Source: Clostridiaceae bacterium
Lineage (GTDB): Bacteria > Bacillota > Clostridia > Oscillospirales > Acutalibacteraceae
Reading direction: 5' to 3'
DNA length: 64,000 nt
NCBI GenBank assembly: GCA_904501755.1
Contig: CAJGBV010000001.1
Location: forward strand, 62,001 to 126,000
Shown here: piece by piece, positions 50,027 to 58,538 of the stretch
How positions within the stretch are numbered: the first letter of the stretch is position 1
How the letters are laid out: each line of letters opens with the position of its first letter
Notes under the pieces: generated by a model
Database searches by the model: none
What the model saw: only the letters and a program-made list of their open reading frames with translations
What the model was told of the DNA's origin: nothing
Program-made: the position numbers and the translations under genes

Positions 50027-50728
50027 ATGAAAATTTTCGGTAAAGGCTTTAATTTTAATCAGGACGGACCGGGCAACCGCCTTGTCTACCACTTATCAGG
50101 CTGCAATATGCGTTGTATCTGGTGTTCTAATCCCGACGGAATGGAGAGCAGTGCAGGTAAAGATTACGCTATTGAAGAACTTTTAAAAGAGTGTATAAGC
50201 TGTAAGCCTATGTTTTTTTCAGGTGGCGGTGTAACCTTTACGGGCGGAGAAGCTTCTCTGCAAGCCGATGAACTTTTGGACTTGCTAAAAAAACTTAAAA
50301 GAGAAAATATCCATACCGCTATTGAAACCAACGGCACTTCCCCGAGGCTTAAAGAAATACTTGTTTTTATTGACTATTTAATAATGGATTTCAAGCATTT
50401 TGACAGCGATATACTCAAAAAATTTACAGGAGTAGGAAACGAAGTAATAAAGAAAAACTTTGAGGCAAACTGTAAAGTGGGCAGACAACAACATATTCGT
50501 ATTCCTCTTATAAACGGTGTGAATGCCGACTGTCCCCAAGGCTTTGCGCAGTATTTTTCAAAATTTAATACTCAAAACACTGTATTCGAATTTCTTCCTT
50601 ATCACGAATACGGCAAAGAAAAGTGGACCACTCCATACAAGGTAGAAAATGGTTTTATTACCGCAGAAATATTAAAAAAATATAACGACACATTTAAACA
50701 ATACGGTTTAACAACCGTTACAACTTAA
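50027..50728 (+). CDS. Glycyl radical enzyme activating protein (radical SAM)
   Basis: Radical SAM activase of 233 residues that abstracts an H atom from a glycine of the partner GRE. The cluster motif is SGCNMRCIWCSNPDG (CxxxCxxC), preceded by DGPGNRLVYHL, and followed by FSGGGVTFTGGEASLQ and AIETNGTS. There is no 8-Fe ferredoxin insert between the cluster motif and GGEA, so it is of the short PFL-activase type. The start at 50027 is chosen by homology (KIFGKGFNF); its ribosome site is weak. It ends 14 bases before the GRE gene. Confidence 0.93.
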   Translation: MKIFGKGFNFNQDGPGNRLVYHLSGCNMRCIWCSNPDGMESSAGKDYAIEELLKECISCKPMFFSGGGVTFTGGEASLQADELLDLLKKLKRENIHTAIETNGTSPRLKEILVFIDYLIMDFKHFDSDILKKFTGVGNEVIKKNFEANCKVGRQQHIRIPLINGVNADCPQGFAQYFSKFNTQNTVFEFLPYHEYGKEKWTTPYKVENGFITAEILKKYNDTFKQYGLTTVTT

Positions 50729-50742
50729 AGGAGGCTATTACA

Positions 50743-53070
50743 ATGTACGGAATTTATAAAAATGGTGAGCTTACAACTATGGCTAAGGCTCTTTATCAGG
50801 AAGAGCGTCAAATCAAGCGTCTTGATGGTTGGTTTATTGCTAAGGAAACCGAAATGAAGGCAGACAGCAAATACTCTCAGTATCCTGCCGAAATAAAAAA
50901 GGCTTATCTTTTGTGTGAGGTTCTTAAAGAACTCCCTCTATTTATCAGTGATAATACAATTTTTGTAGGCGCTCAGAGAGATGCTTTTGCCCGAAGCTAT
51001 GCGCTTATTAATCCTTCCTTTACAGTGGAGGGCTTCTCGGGTTACTGTGACCCTATGGCTATTTACAACGACATAGAACCAAACGAAGAATTCACAAAGG
51101 AACGAATTGACAGTGTCCGTTCTTTTACTGCTAAAACAAAAATGGTTGAAATGCTCAATGTCACCTACGGCAAGGCAGAAAACTATACAAAAGAGGTTAT
51201 TTTCTTTGTTGAGCAGGTAACAGGTCACGTTATCCCCGATTTCAGAAGTGCCTTAAAATACGGCATTGATGCACTTATAAAAGATGCTCAGAGCAAAGAC
51301 TCAGAGTTTTATACTGCTGCAGCTATTGCGCTTTCAGGCGTAAAAATTCTTATTGGCAGATACCTTGATGTAATAAACGAACAAAAGAAAACTTGCTCTG
51401 ACAAGCGAAAAGAACAGCTTCACTTCCTTGAAACAAGTCTTAATAATATCAACGGTGGCCCCGCCACAAATCTTTATGAAGCATTACAGCTTTATCTGCT
51501 ATTGTGGGAAATTATGTGTCTTGAACAGGCACCGAATCCCTATGCTTTCTCTCTGGGTAACGCTGACAGAATTTTCGAGCCTTATAGAAATTCCCTTAGC
51601 CGCGAAGAAGCCTCAGAGCTTTTCCGTCACTTCCTTGTTTTCTATAATGTAGGTGACAGAAGTTGGGCTATTTCTCAGAATGTACTCATAAGCGGCAGAG
51701 ATATTGATGGCAACGACCTGACAAACACAATGAGTTACGCAATAATGGACGCTTATTTTGATATGAATCTTCCTCAGCCTATTCTCTCTGTAAAGCTCCA
51801 TAAAAACACACCTGAAAAACTTTATGAAGAAATGGGTCGTTTCTTCTTCTCTGCAGGTGTACTGACTCCCTCTCTCTTTAATGATGATGCACTATTTAAA
51901 GTATTGGAGAGCACAGGCATAGAAAAAGAGGATATTCCCGACTACAGTGTTGCAGGCTGTCAGGAGCCTCTTATTATGGGAAAAGACAATGGTAATACAA
52001 CTAACAGTTGGCTTAATCTTCCTAAAGTGCTTGAAATGGTGCTGACCGGCGGTGTATCGGCGATTACAGGGGAAAAACTTATAGAAACAGAGGATTTCAC
52101 TCTTGAAAATATCCGCGATACATTTTATAATGTTCTCAATAAGGTTATGGACGAAATGGTATCCGCTGCAAATGGCGCTTCTACTGCCCTTTCCGAGTTA
52201 AAGGTTCCTTTCCTTAGTTGTTTTATGGGCGGTCTTGAGTCCGGTGCCGATATGCGCGACACAAAAAAACAGGGCACCAAATACAACGGAAGCGGCTGTC
52301 TTGTTCACGGTCTGACTGTTCTGGCTGACTCTTTTGTTGCCATTGACACAATGCTTAAAGAAAACAAAGCCGACAAGGACACTCTTGTAAAAGCTATAAA
52401 AGCCAATTTTGAAGGTCATGAGGATTTGAGAAAGTTCTTGCTTTCCTGTCCTAAATTCGGCAATAACATCGAAGTTGTTGACAATGAAGCAAGAGAAATC
52501 GCAATTAAGGTCAGTGATATGCTTCGAAGCAAAAAGAACTATCTCGGAAACCCCTTCAGACCCGACTTTGCAAGTCCCTCTACCCATCTTACATACGGAT
52601 ATTGGGTAGGAGCTACACCCGACGGTAGACTAAGCCGTGATATGCTTGGCTATGGTGTTGACCCGCTTTATGGAGAGGCTAGTAACGGTCTTGGCTTCAG
52701 AATGCTTTCAAATATGAAGCTTCCTTTTGAAAAATTCTGTGGCGGTTACGCTTCCCATCTTGGTATTGACCCCAAATTCTTCAGTGGTGATGACCTTGGT
52801 GTTAAGGGTGTACAGTTCTATAATAATGTTATAAAGCCACTTTTCTTTAACGAGCTTAAAGAGGGTGTATCACCTTTCTATCTCTATGTTAACGTAACTA
52901 CACCTGAGATTCTCAGAAAGGTTCTTGCTAATCCTAAGAAATACGCTCCCAGCGGTGTTTACATTATGCGTATACATGGAACCTTTGTTAACTTCCTTGA
53001 TTTGTCCCCTGAAATTCAGCAGGATATTATAACCCGTCTTGACCTTAAATCCACCACTATTGGTTGTTAA
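50743..53070 (+). CDS. Glycyl radical enzyme with atypical glycyl loop
   Basis: Pyruvate-formate-lyase superfamily enzyme of 775 residues. The thiyl site is SVAGCQEPLIMG, with Cys406 and Glu408 in the GCxE arrangement of GRE eliminases/dehydratases. The C-terminal glycyl loop reads YIMRIHGTFVNFLDLSPE, placing the radical Gly at about 746; the usual form is R-V-x-G-Y-S-A-x-F, so Tyr is replaced by Thr and the following Ser/Ala are changed. The Cys-Gly spacing of 340 residues fits the superfamily. GGAGG precedes the ATG. Substrate unknown; it is not PFL, CutC or a clear known class by eye. It is sandwiched between its activase and a GH32 gene. Confidence 0.88.
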   Translation: MYGIYKNGELTTMAKALYQEERQIKRLDGWFIAKETEMKADSKYSQYPAEIKKAYLLCEVLKELPLFISDNTIFVGAQRDAFARSYALINPSFTVEGFSGYCDPMAIYNDIEPNEEFTKERIDSVRSFTAKTKMVEMLNVTYGKAENYTKEVIFFVEQVTGHVIPDFRSALKYGIDALIKDAQSKDSEFYTAAAIALSGVKILIGRYLDVINEQKKTCSDKRKEQLHFLETSLNNINGGPATNLYEALQLYLLLWEIMCLEQAPNPYAFSLGNADRIFEPYRNSLSREEASELFRHFLVFYNVGDRSWAISQNVLISGRDIDGNDLTNTMSYAIMDAYFDMNLPQPILSVKLHKNTPEKLYEEMGRFFFSAGVLTPSLFNDDALFKVLESTGIEKEDIPDYSVAGCQEPLIMGKDNGNTTNSWLNLPKVLEMVLTGGVSAITGEKLIETEDFTLENIRDTFYNVLNKVMDEMVSAANGASTALSELKVPFLSCFMGGLESGADMRDTKKQGTKYNGSGCLVHGLTVLADSFVAIDTMLKENKADKDTLVKAIKANFEGHEDLRKFLLSCPKFGNNIEVVDNEAREIAIKVSDMLRSKKNYLGNPFRPDFASPSTHLTYGYWVGATPDGRLSRDMLGYGVDPLYGEASNGLGFRMLSNMKLPFEKFCGGYASHLGIDPKFFSGDDLGVKGVQFYNNVIKPLFFNELKEGVSPFYLYVNVTTPEILRKVLANPKKYAPSGVYIMRIHGTFVNFLDLSPEIQQDIITRLDLKSTTIGC

Positions 53071-53084
53071 AAGAGGTAATTTTA

Positions 53085-54230
53085 ATGGAAATCAGAGAAT
53101 TCAGTAAAAACACTTATGATTACTCTGCCCCACTTGAGTTTCATTTCAAACCAAAAAAAGGTTGGGTAAATGACCCTAACGGACTTGTTTATTTTAAGGG
53201 TTATTACCATCTGTTTTTTCAGTACTGTCCCGATACCGAGTATCCCTTTAAAGAACAGTATATGCACTGGGGACACGCCAGAAGCAAGGACTTTGTAAAC
53301 TGGGAAGAAATGCCTGTTGCACTTTACCCCGATTCCCCTTATGATGATGAGGGATGTTGGTCCGGTACTGCTATTGTAAAGGATGATACCCTATATGTTT
53401 TCTACGCTTCCATACACACCCCCGAAGGTGCTGACAGAAGAATAGAAAGCGTAAGTGTTGCCTATTCAAAGGACGGTATTAACTTTGAAAAATACGAAAA
53501 CAATCCTGTTATAGAGCACTTCCCTGAAAGTGACGGTTTTCCTGATTTCCGCGACCCTGCCGTAACCTTTATAAACGGAAAATATTACTGTGTAATGGCT
53601 ACAGGAACAGGCACAGGCCCAGATACTCCAAAGGTTGCAAGATTGCTTATATATGAAAGTGATGACCTTCTACACTTCAGCTACGGCGGTATTGCGGCAG
53701 AGTGGGAAGACTCCATTTATGCCGAATGTCCCTCTATTATGCCTGACGGAGATAAGGTTCTTCTAAGCTGTTCCGTTGTTCCTACTAACTGGAAGCACTA
53801 TTTTTACGCTATGCGCGGCAGCTTAGAAAATCTCAAATTCACCCCTGAAATAAAGGGAAGCTACGACAGAGGCCCCGACCAGTACGCAGGTCAGGTATTC
53901 AGAGATGATAAAGGAAGAAACCTCCACATTACCTGGATACCCGGTTGGTATTTAAAGCTTCCCCGCTGTGCAGGAACCTGGTCTGTTCCTCGTGAAATAA
54001 CCTTTAGAAACGGCAAAGTATACGGATATCCTGTAAAAGAGGTTAGGCATCTGCTTAAAGACAGCGACGAGGCAGTTAAAATGACCGCGGACGGCTTCAT
54101 TATTGAGCGTACCGACCGCGACCCTGTCATCCATAAAGGTGAAATTAAAGATATTAAAATCCTCCACGACGGTTACATTTTAGAGGTTTTCGTCAATGGT
54201 GGCGAGGACGTTTATTCTGTATTATTATAA
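53085..54230 (+). CDS. GH32 family beta-fructosidase-like glycoside hydrolase, short form
   Basis: Protein of 381 residues with the GH32 five-bladed propeller: the nucleophile is in GWVNDPNGLVYF, then FFQYCPD, HWGHARSKDFVNW, WSGTAI, the transition-state stabiliser in FRDPAV, and the acid/base Glu in YAECPSIM. The family usually runs 450-500 residues with a C-terminal beta-sandwich; here the sandwich is trimmed to a remnant ending LEVFVNGGEDVYSVLL. No signal peptide, so it acts inside the cell, for example on sucrose phosphate or short fructans. AGAGGT precedes the ATG, 14 bases after the GRE stop. Confidence 0.9.
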   Translation: MEIREFSKNTYDYSAPLEFHFKPKKGWVNDPNGLVYFKGYYHLFFQYCPDTEYPFKEQYMHWGHARSKDFVNWEEMPVALYPDSPYDDEGCWSGTAIVKDDTLYVFYASIHTPEGADRRIESVSVAYSKDGINFEKYENNPVIEHFPESDGFPDFRDPAVTFINGKYYCVMATGTGTGPDTPKVARLLIYESDDLLHFSYGGIAAEWEDSIYAECPSIMPDGDKVLLSCSVVPTNWKHYFYAMRGSLENLKFTPEIKGSYDRGPDQYAGQVFRDDKGRNLHITWIPGWYLKLPRCAGTWSVPREITFRNGKVYGYPVKEVRHLLKDSDEAVKMTADGFIIERTDRDPVIHKGEIKDIKILHDGYILEVFVNGGEDVYSVLL

Positions 54231-54232
54231 AT

Positions 54233-54267
54233 AAAAATTGCCTTACCGGTTCGGTAAGGCAATTTTT
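54233..54267. terminator. Bidirectional terminator after the GH32 gene
   Basis: Perfect 16-bp stem aaaaattgccttaccg / cggtaaggcaattttt with gtt loop; shared with the convergent plsY. Confidence 0.95.
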
Positions 54268-54269
54268 AT

Positions 54270-54917
54270 TTATTTTTTTATTTTAAGTTTTTTCTCTTCG
54301 CCTTTAATAAGACGCTTTATATTATCCTTGTGCCGCCAAAAGACGATTATTCCACCAAGCAGACTCAGAAGAATTATTACAATGTCAGGGTTGTTTATGC
54401 CATTAAAGCCGTTTATTCCAATAGAAAATCCAACTACAAGAGTTGTTGCGATAAGAGTGCTGAGAGATACTACCCCGGTCACCAACATATTAACCGCATA
54501 CCCGATAAGCCCCATAACAATAGCAACAGGACAGCAAACGGCAAAAATACCTACACTTGTTGCGGCACATTTTCCGCCCTTAAAGCCAAACCAAATTGGA
54601 AAGGCGTGACCTATCATACAGGCAATACCGCAAATGTATTTACCGTACATAATCATTGTGTCTGCATCACTGCCGAAAAGCGCTTTAAAAACAAGCATAC
54701 CCAAAAGTGCAGCAACTGCACCCTTTAAAGCATCACACACAAATGTAAGTATACCTGCAGTCTTTCCCGCAACACGAAGTACATTGGTGGTTCCTGCATT
54801 TCCGCTTCCATGCTCTCTTACATCAGTTTTCGAAAAAACTTTTGTAAAAATTACTGCAAAGCTTATACTTCCTATAAGATATGCGACTATTGCTGCTAAT
54901 ACGGCAAAAACTATCAT
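54270..54917 (-). CDS. plsY: Glycerol-3-phosphate acyltransferase PlsY
   Basis: Membrane acyltransferase of 215 residues using acyl-phosphate to make lysophosphatidate. Family motifs: GSGNAGTTNVLR, a GKAAGILTFVCDALKG segment, and FKGGKCAATSVG; about five helices. GGAGAAG precedes the ATG. It overlaps der by 4 bases, the common der-plsY order in Firmicutes. No acyltransferase plsX is nearby. Confidence 0.95.
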   Translation of the reverse strand: MIVFAVLAAIVAYLIGSISFAVIFTKVFSKTDVREHGSGNAGTTNVLRVAGKTAGILTFVCDALKGAVAALLGMLVFKALFGSDADTMIMYGKYICGIACMIGHAFPIWFGFKGGKCAATSVGIFAVCCPVAIVMGLIGYAVNMLVTGVVSLSTLIATTLVVGFSIGINGFNGINNPDIVIILLSLLGGIIVFWRHKDNIKRLIKGEEKKLKIKK

Positions 54918-56242
54918 TTCTTATCTTCTCCTCTTTCTCTGATAACAAAACGAACAGGTGTACCTTCAAGGCCGAAAATCGAACGAATCTGATTTTCTAA
55001 ATATCTCTGATATGAAAAATGGAATAATTCCTTATTATTGCAGAAGCAAACAAAGGTTGGCGGGGCAGTAGATGCCTGAGTCATATAATATATTTTAAGG
55101 CGTTTGCCCTTATCTGTAGGAGGCTGAACTCTGGCGGTAGCATCAGCTAAAATATCATTAAGCTTACCTGTAGAAATACGCATATTATTCTGCTCATACA
55201 CAAAATGGATAAGCTCAAACAGTCGGTCAATACGCTGACCTGTTTTTGCAGAAATAAAAATTATAGGTGCATAGGGCATAAAGGAAAAGTCATTCATCAA
55301 CTTCTTTCTGTATGAATCCATTGTATAGCTGTCCTTTTCAACAGCATCCCATTTATTTACTGCTATTATACAGGCTTTCCCCTGCTCCATAGCAAGTCCC
55401 GCAACCTTAGAATCCTGCTCGGTAAAGCCCTCCACGCCGTCAATCATTATTACACATACATTACTTCTTTCAATCGCCATCTGAGCACGAAGCACACTGT
55501 ATTTTTCAATTTGGTCCTCTACTCTGGCTTTTCTTCTCAGTCCTGCGGTATCAATAAAATTATAGACTATGCCATCGCTTTCTATACGGGTATCAATAGC
55601 ATCTCGGGTGGTTCCCGCTATGTCGGATACAATAGAGCGTTCTTCTCCCGATATAAAGTTAATGAGTGAGGATTTACCTGCATTCGGCTTACCGATAACA
55701 GCCACGTTAATAACATCATCCTCGTCCTCATTGCTATTTTCCTGGGGCAGATACTCAAAAACTGCTTCAAGCAAATCACCCGTTCCATGACCGTGAACAG
55801 AAGAAACAGCAACAGGGTCGCCAAGTCCAAGATTATAAAACTCATAAAACTCCATAGGAGTTTTGCCAAGACTATCACATTTGTTAACGCAAAGTACAAC
55901 AGGCTTACCGCTTTTCTGAAGCATTGCGGCTATATCGTTATCCGCCGCTGTAACACCTGAAGTCAAATCGGTAACAAAAATAATTACATTGGCGGTTTCA
56001 ATAGCAAGATTAGCCTGAGCTCTCATAGATTTCAAAATTATATCGTCAGTTTTAGGCTCAATACCGCCTGTATCAACAAGCATTATTTTACGGTTACACC
56101 ATTCACAGTCACCGTAAATTCTATCTCTTGTTACGCCGGGAGTATCGTCAACGATAGAAAGTCGCTGACCTATAAGCTTGTTAAAAAGTGTAGATTTGCC
56201 AACATTTGGTCTACCTACAACAGCTACAACAGGTTTAGACAT
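54914..56242 (-). CDS. der: Ribosome biogenesis GTPase Der
   Basis: Tandem GTPase (EngA), about 442 residues, for 50S assembly. The first G domain has GRPNVGKSTLFNKL and DTPGVTRD, NKCD; the second has GKPNAGKSSLINFI, DIAGTTRD and NKWD. A C-terminal KH-like domain follows (about 350-440). GGAGGA lies 6 bases before the ATG at 56242; an ATG two codons earlier is too close to it. It overlaps the end of the DUF512 gene by less than one codon region, so the two are coupled. Confidence 0.96.
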   Translation of the reverse strand: MSKPVVAVVGRPNVGKSTLFNKLIGQRLSIVDDTPGVTRDRIYGDCEWCNRKIMLVDTGGIEPKTDDIILKSMRAQANLAIETANVIIFVTDLTSGVTAADNDIAAMLQKSGKPVVLCVNKCDSLGKTPMEFYEFYNLGLGDPVAVSSVHGHGTGDLLEAVFEYLPQENSNEDEDDVINVAVIGKPNAGKSSLINFISGEERSIVSDIAGTTRDAIDTRIESDGIVYNFIDTAGLRRKARVEDQIEKYSVLRAQMAIERSNVCVIMIDGVEGFTEQDSKVAGLAMEQGKACIIAVNKWDAVEKDSYTMDSYRKKLMNDFSFMPYAPIIFISAKTGQRIDRLFELIHFVYEQNNMRISTGKLNDILADATARVQPPTDKGKRLKIYYMTQASTAPPTFVCFCNNKELFHFSYQRYLENQIRSIFGLEGTPVRFVIRERGEDKK

Positions 56243-56244
56243 AT

Positions 56245-57555
56245 TCATTCCTCCTCTGTTCCTAAAATACCGTCTATAAGCTGATAACCGTCATTATCGG
56301 TTATTTTTATTTTTACATTTAATTTTTCCTGAACCTCTTCTACGCTCACATCATCTAAAAACAAATCATTTTCATATCTGAGCATTGAGGACGGAAGCAA
56401 TAGCTCTTTTCCTATATTTTTTCCCCTAAGCTGCTTAATTATATCAGAGCCTGTAACAAGACCGCTGACCGTAATTCTTTCGCCGAAAAAGTCATTAATT
56501 ATTGCAACAACTTCACATTCAAGATTGTTCCACTTTTCCTTAGCTTTCTCAACTATTTCTTTAATTAAGGGATAAGCTGCAACCCCTGTAACAATAGTCT
56601 TAGCCACACCATCAGGCATTTTATCTGACAGCTCTATTGCATCAAAGGCCTCCTTTTTGAAGAGTGCCCACATACCTACACCATTGTCAAGCTGGTCAAA
56701 ATCACCGTAAAAGTCACTTTCGGGAATTTCTCTGCCTGAGAGCAAATAAAACTCATCTGCTCCGTAAACCTTACGCACCCCGTATTTATCCATATACTTT
56801 ATGGCATATTCCTCAATAATATCAAGGACCTCACAGGATGATTTTTTATCAAAGGGTTTAAGCTCAGTAAGATTTTCCCTGAATTTAGTAAGTCCTACAG
56901 GAACACAGGCAACCGACTGAACATTTTCATACTGTAAAAGGTCATTAAGACTTCTTTTGAGCTCATCCCCGTCATTATATTCAGGGCACAACACAAGCTG
57001 ACAGTTCATAGAAATACCTGCATCATTAAACCTTTTTAAAATATCAAGGCACTCCCCTGCAAAACGGTTGTTCATCATTTTACAGCGAATGGATGGATTA
57101 GTTGTGTGCACTGATATATTCACAGGACTGATATGCATTTTTATAATTCTGCTTATTTCGTGCTCAGTAAGACCTGTAAGAGTAATATAATTTCCGAAAA
57201 GGAAGGAAAGTCGTGAATCGTCATCCTTGAAATAAAGTGACTCCCTCATTCCCTTTGGCAGTTGGTCGATAAAGCAGAAAATACATTTATTCTTACAGGA
57301 ACGCTGTTCATCCATTAAATAGGACTCAAACTCCAGCCCCAGTTCTTCATACTCACCCTTATGTACAGTAATTTTCCTAACCTTGCCACTTTCGGTTTCA
57401 ATTTCAAGCTTTAATCTCTTTTCATCCTGATAAAAGCGGTAATCAAGAACGTCAATTATATCATTACCGTTTATGGTAAGAATCTTATCGCCATTTTTAA
57501 TGCCCTTTTTAAAGGCGGGAGAGCCTGAAGCAACACCATCAATTTTTACTGCCAT
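56245..57555 (-). CDS. DUF512 radical SAM protein with N-terminal PDZ domain
   Basis: Protein of 436 residues. An N-terminal PDZ-like region (about 1-65, GSPAFKKGIKNGDKILTING) is followed by a radical SAM-like cluster motif CKNKCIFCFIDQLPKGMR (CxxxCxxC) and the DUF512 domain, with SVHTTNPSIRCKMMNN and LVTGSDIIKQLRGK. The family is nearly universal in Clostridia and usually precedes der, as here. Function is unknown; no substrate assignment is justified. Confidence 0.93.
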   Translation of the reverse strand: MAVKIDGVASGSPAFKKGIKNGDKILTINGNDIIDVLDYRFYQDEKRLKLEIETESGKVRKITVHKGEYEELGLEFESYLMDEQRSCKNKCIFCFIDQLPKGMRESLYFKDDDSRLSFLFGNYITLTGLTEHEISRIIKMHISPVNISVHTTNPSIRCKMMNNRFAGECLDILKRFNDAGISMNCQLVLCPEYNDGDELKRSLNDLLQYENVQSVACVPVGLTKFRENLTELKPFDKKSSCEVLDIIEEYAIKYMDKYGVRKVYGADEFYLLSGREIPESDFYGDFDQLDNGVGMWALFKKEAFDAIELSDKMPDGVAKTIVTGVAAYPLIKEIVEKAKEKWNNLECEVVAIINDFFGERITVSGLVTGSDIIKQLRGKNIGKELLLPSSMLRYENDLFLDDVSVEEVQEKLNVKIKITDNDGYQLIDGILGTEEE

Positions 57556-57627
57556 TCCTTTTCACCTACCTCGAAAAAAAGAGCAGAGAGAAACCATTCC
57601 CCCTGCCCCGTTTTTAAAGATTTACTA

Positions 57628-57810
57628 TTAATCTTCTACCTTAACTACCTGACGGTCACCATAGTAACCACAAGCACTGCAAAGGCGATGAGTGCGCTTA
57701 TACTCGCCGCAACGAGGACACTTAACGATTGCGGGAGCGGTAATCTTCCACAAATTATTACGTCTTTTATCTCTTCTTGCTTTAGATGTTTTTCTCTTTG
57801 GTACTGCCAT
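57628..57810 (-). CDS. rpmF: Large ribosomal subunit protein bL32
   Basis: Ribosomal protein of 60 residues starting MAVPKRKTSKARRDKRR. The zinc ribbon is intact: CPRCGEYKRTHRLCSACGYY (C+ form). AAGGAGT precedes the ATG. It follows yceD by 29 bases, the conserved yceD-rpmF order, and both use the consensus promoter at 58371-58399. Confidence 0.98.
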   Translation of the reverse strand: MAVPKRKTSKARRDKRRNNLWKITAPAIVKCPRCGEYKRTHRLCSACGYYGDRQVVKVED

Positions 57811-57839
57811 TTAAAATACAACTCCTTAATAACAAAAAG

Positions 57840-58343
57840 TTAATTTTCTTCTTTTAATAAATCTGCCAGAGCACTGAGTCTTGGGTCAATCTGCTTTGTT
57901 TCACAGCTACATTCACCATCGTTCAGATTTTTACCGCAAACAGAACATAATCCCTTACATTCCTCACGGCAAAGGTGCTTCATCGGAAGAGAAATGATAA
58001 TTTCAGTATAGACAAGCTCATCCATATCAAGCTTATAGTCTTCTACAATAATAATATCATCACTGTCATTTCCAACGATTTCGGGAGCCAAGGACTTTTC
58101 AAGCTCTACCGTATGACAAATATCGGTTGGTAGCCCGCACCTGTCACAAGGGGCTGAAAAGACATACACCATTCTGAGCGTCAGCGTTACAAGACCTGCT
58201 CTGTTTGTAATTTTTCCCTTTACCTCTACAGGCTTTTTGAGCGGATATTCACCCATATATTCGGTCGCGGAAAAATCAACAGTATGGTCAACGGGAACAG
58301 TATAATTCTCAGTGATAAAAAGCTTTTTTAAATCAAGAATCAC
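57840..58343 (-). CDS. YceD family protein (DUF177)
   Basis: Protein of 167 residues linked to 23S rRNA accumulation in bacteria. The YceD core shows APCDRCGLPTDICHTVELE and ELVYTEIIISLPMKHLCREECKGLCSVCG (in part: KHLCREECKGLCSVCG), with cysteines that could bind zinc. The start is most likely a GTG at 58343 with GGAGGA 6 bases upstream; a further ATG at 58358 overlaps that site. First gene of the yceD-rpmF unit. Confidence 0.92.
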   Translation of the reverse strand: MILDLKKLFITENYTVPVDHTVDFSATEYMGEYPLKKPVEVKGKITNRAGLVTLTLRMVYVFSAPCDRCGLPTDICHTVELEKSLAPEIVGNDSDDIIIVEDYKLDMDELVYTEIIISLPMKHLCREECKGLCSVCGKNLNDGECSCETKQIDPRLSALADLLKEEN

Positions 58344-58370
58344 ACATAGTCCTCCCATCGTTACTAAAGT

Positions 58371-58399
58371 ATTATATCTAATGCCCTTTAATTTGTCAA
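58371..58399 (-). promoter_or_regulatory. Perfect-consensus promoter of yceD-rpmF
   Basis: Minus strand TTGACA (58399-58394), 17-base spacer, TATAAT (58376-58371). Confidence 0.92.
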
Positions 58400-58478
58400 T
58401 ACTTTTTTACAAAATTTAACACAGTGCCTTTTAACATACAAGTGTAAAAACGCAATGCTTTTTCGTTGATAATAACAA

Positions 58479-58507
58479 TTGTAAAATCATTTATTTTATG
58501 TTATAAT
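58479..58507 (+). promoter_or_regulatory. Promoter of uxuA-SDR
   Basis: TTGTAA (58479-58484), 17-base spacer, perfect TATAAT (58502-58507), 31 bases before uxuA. Confidence 0.65.
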
Positions 58508-58538
58508 ATATTAAGTATTTTAGAGAGGTGTAATTTTT

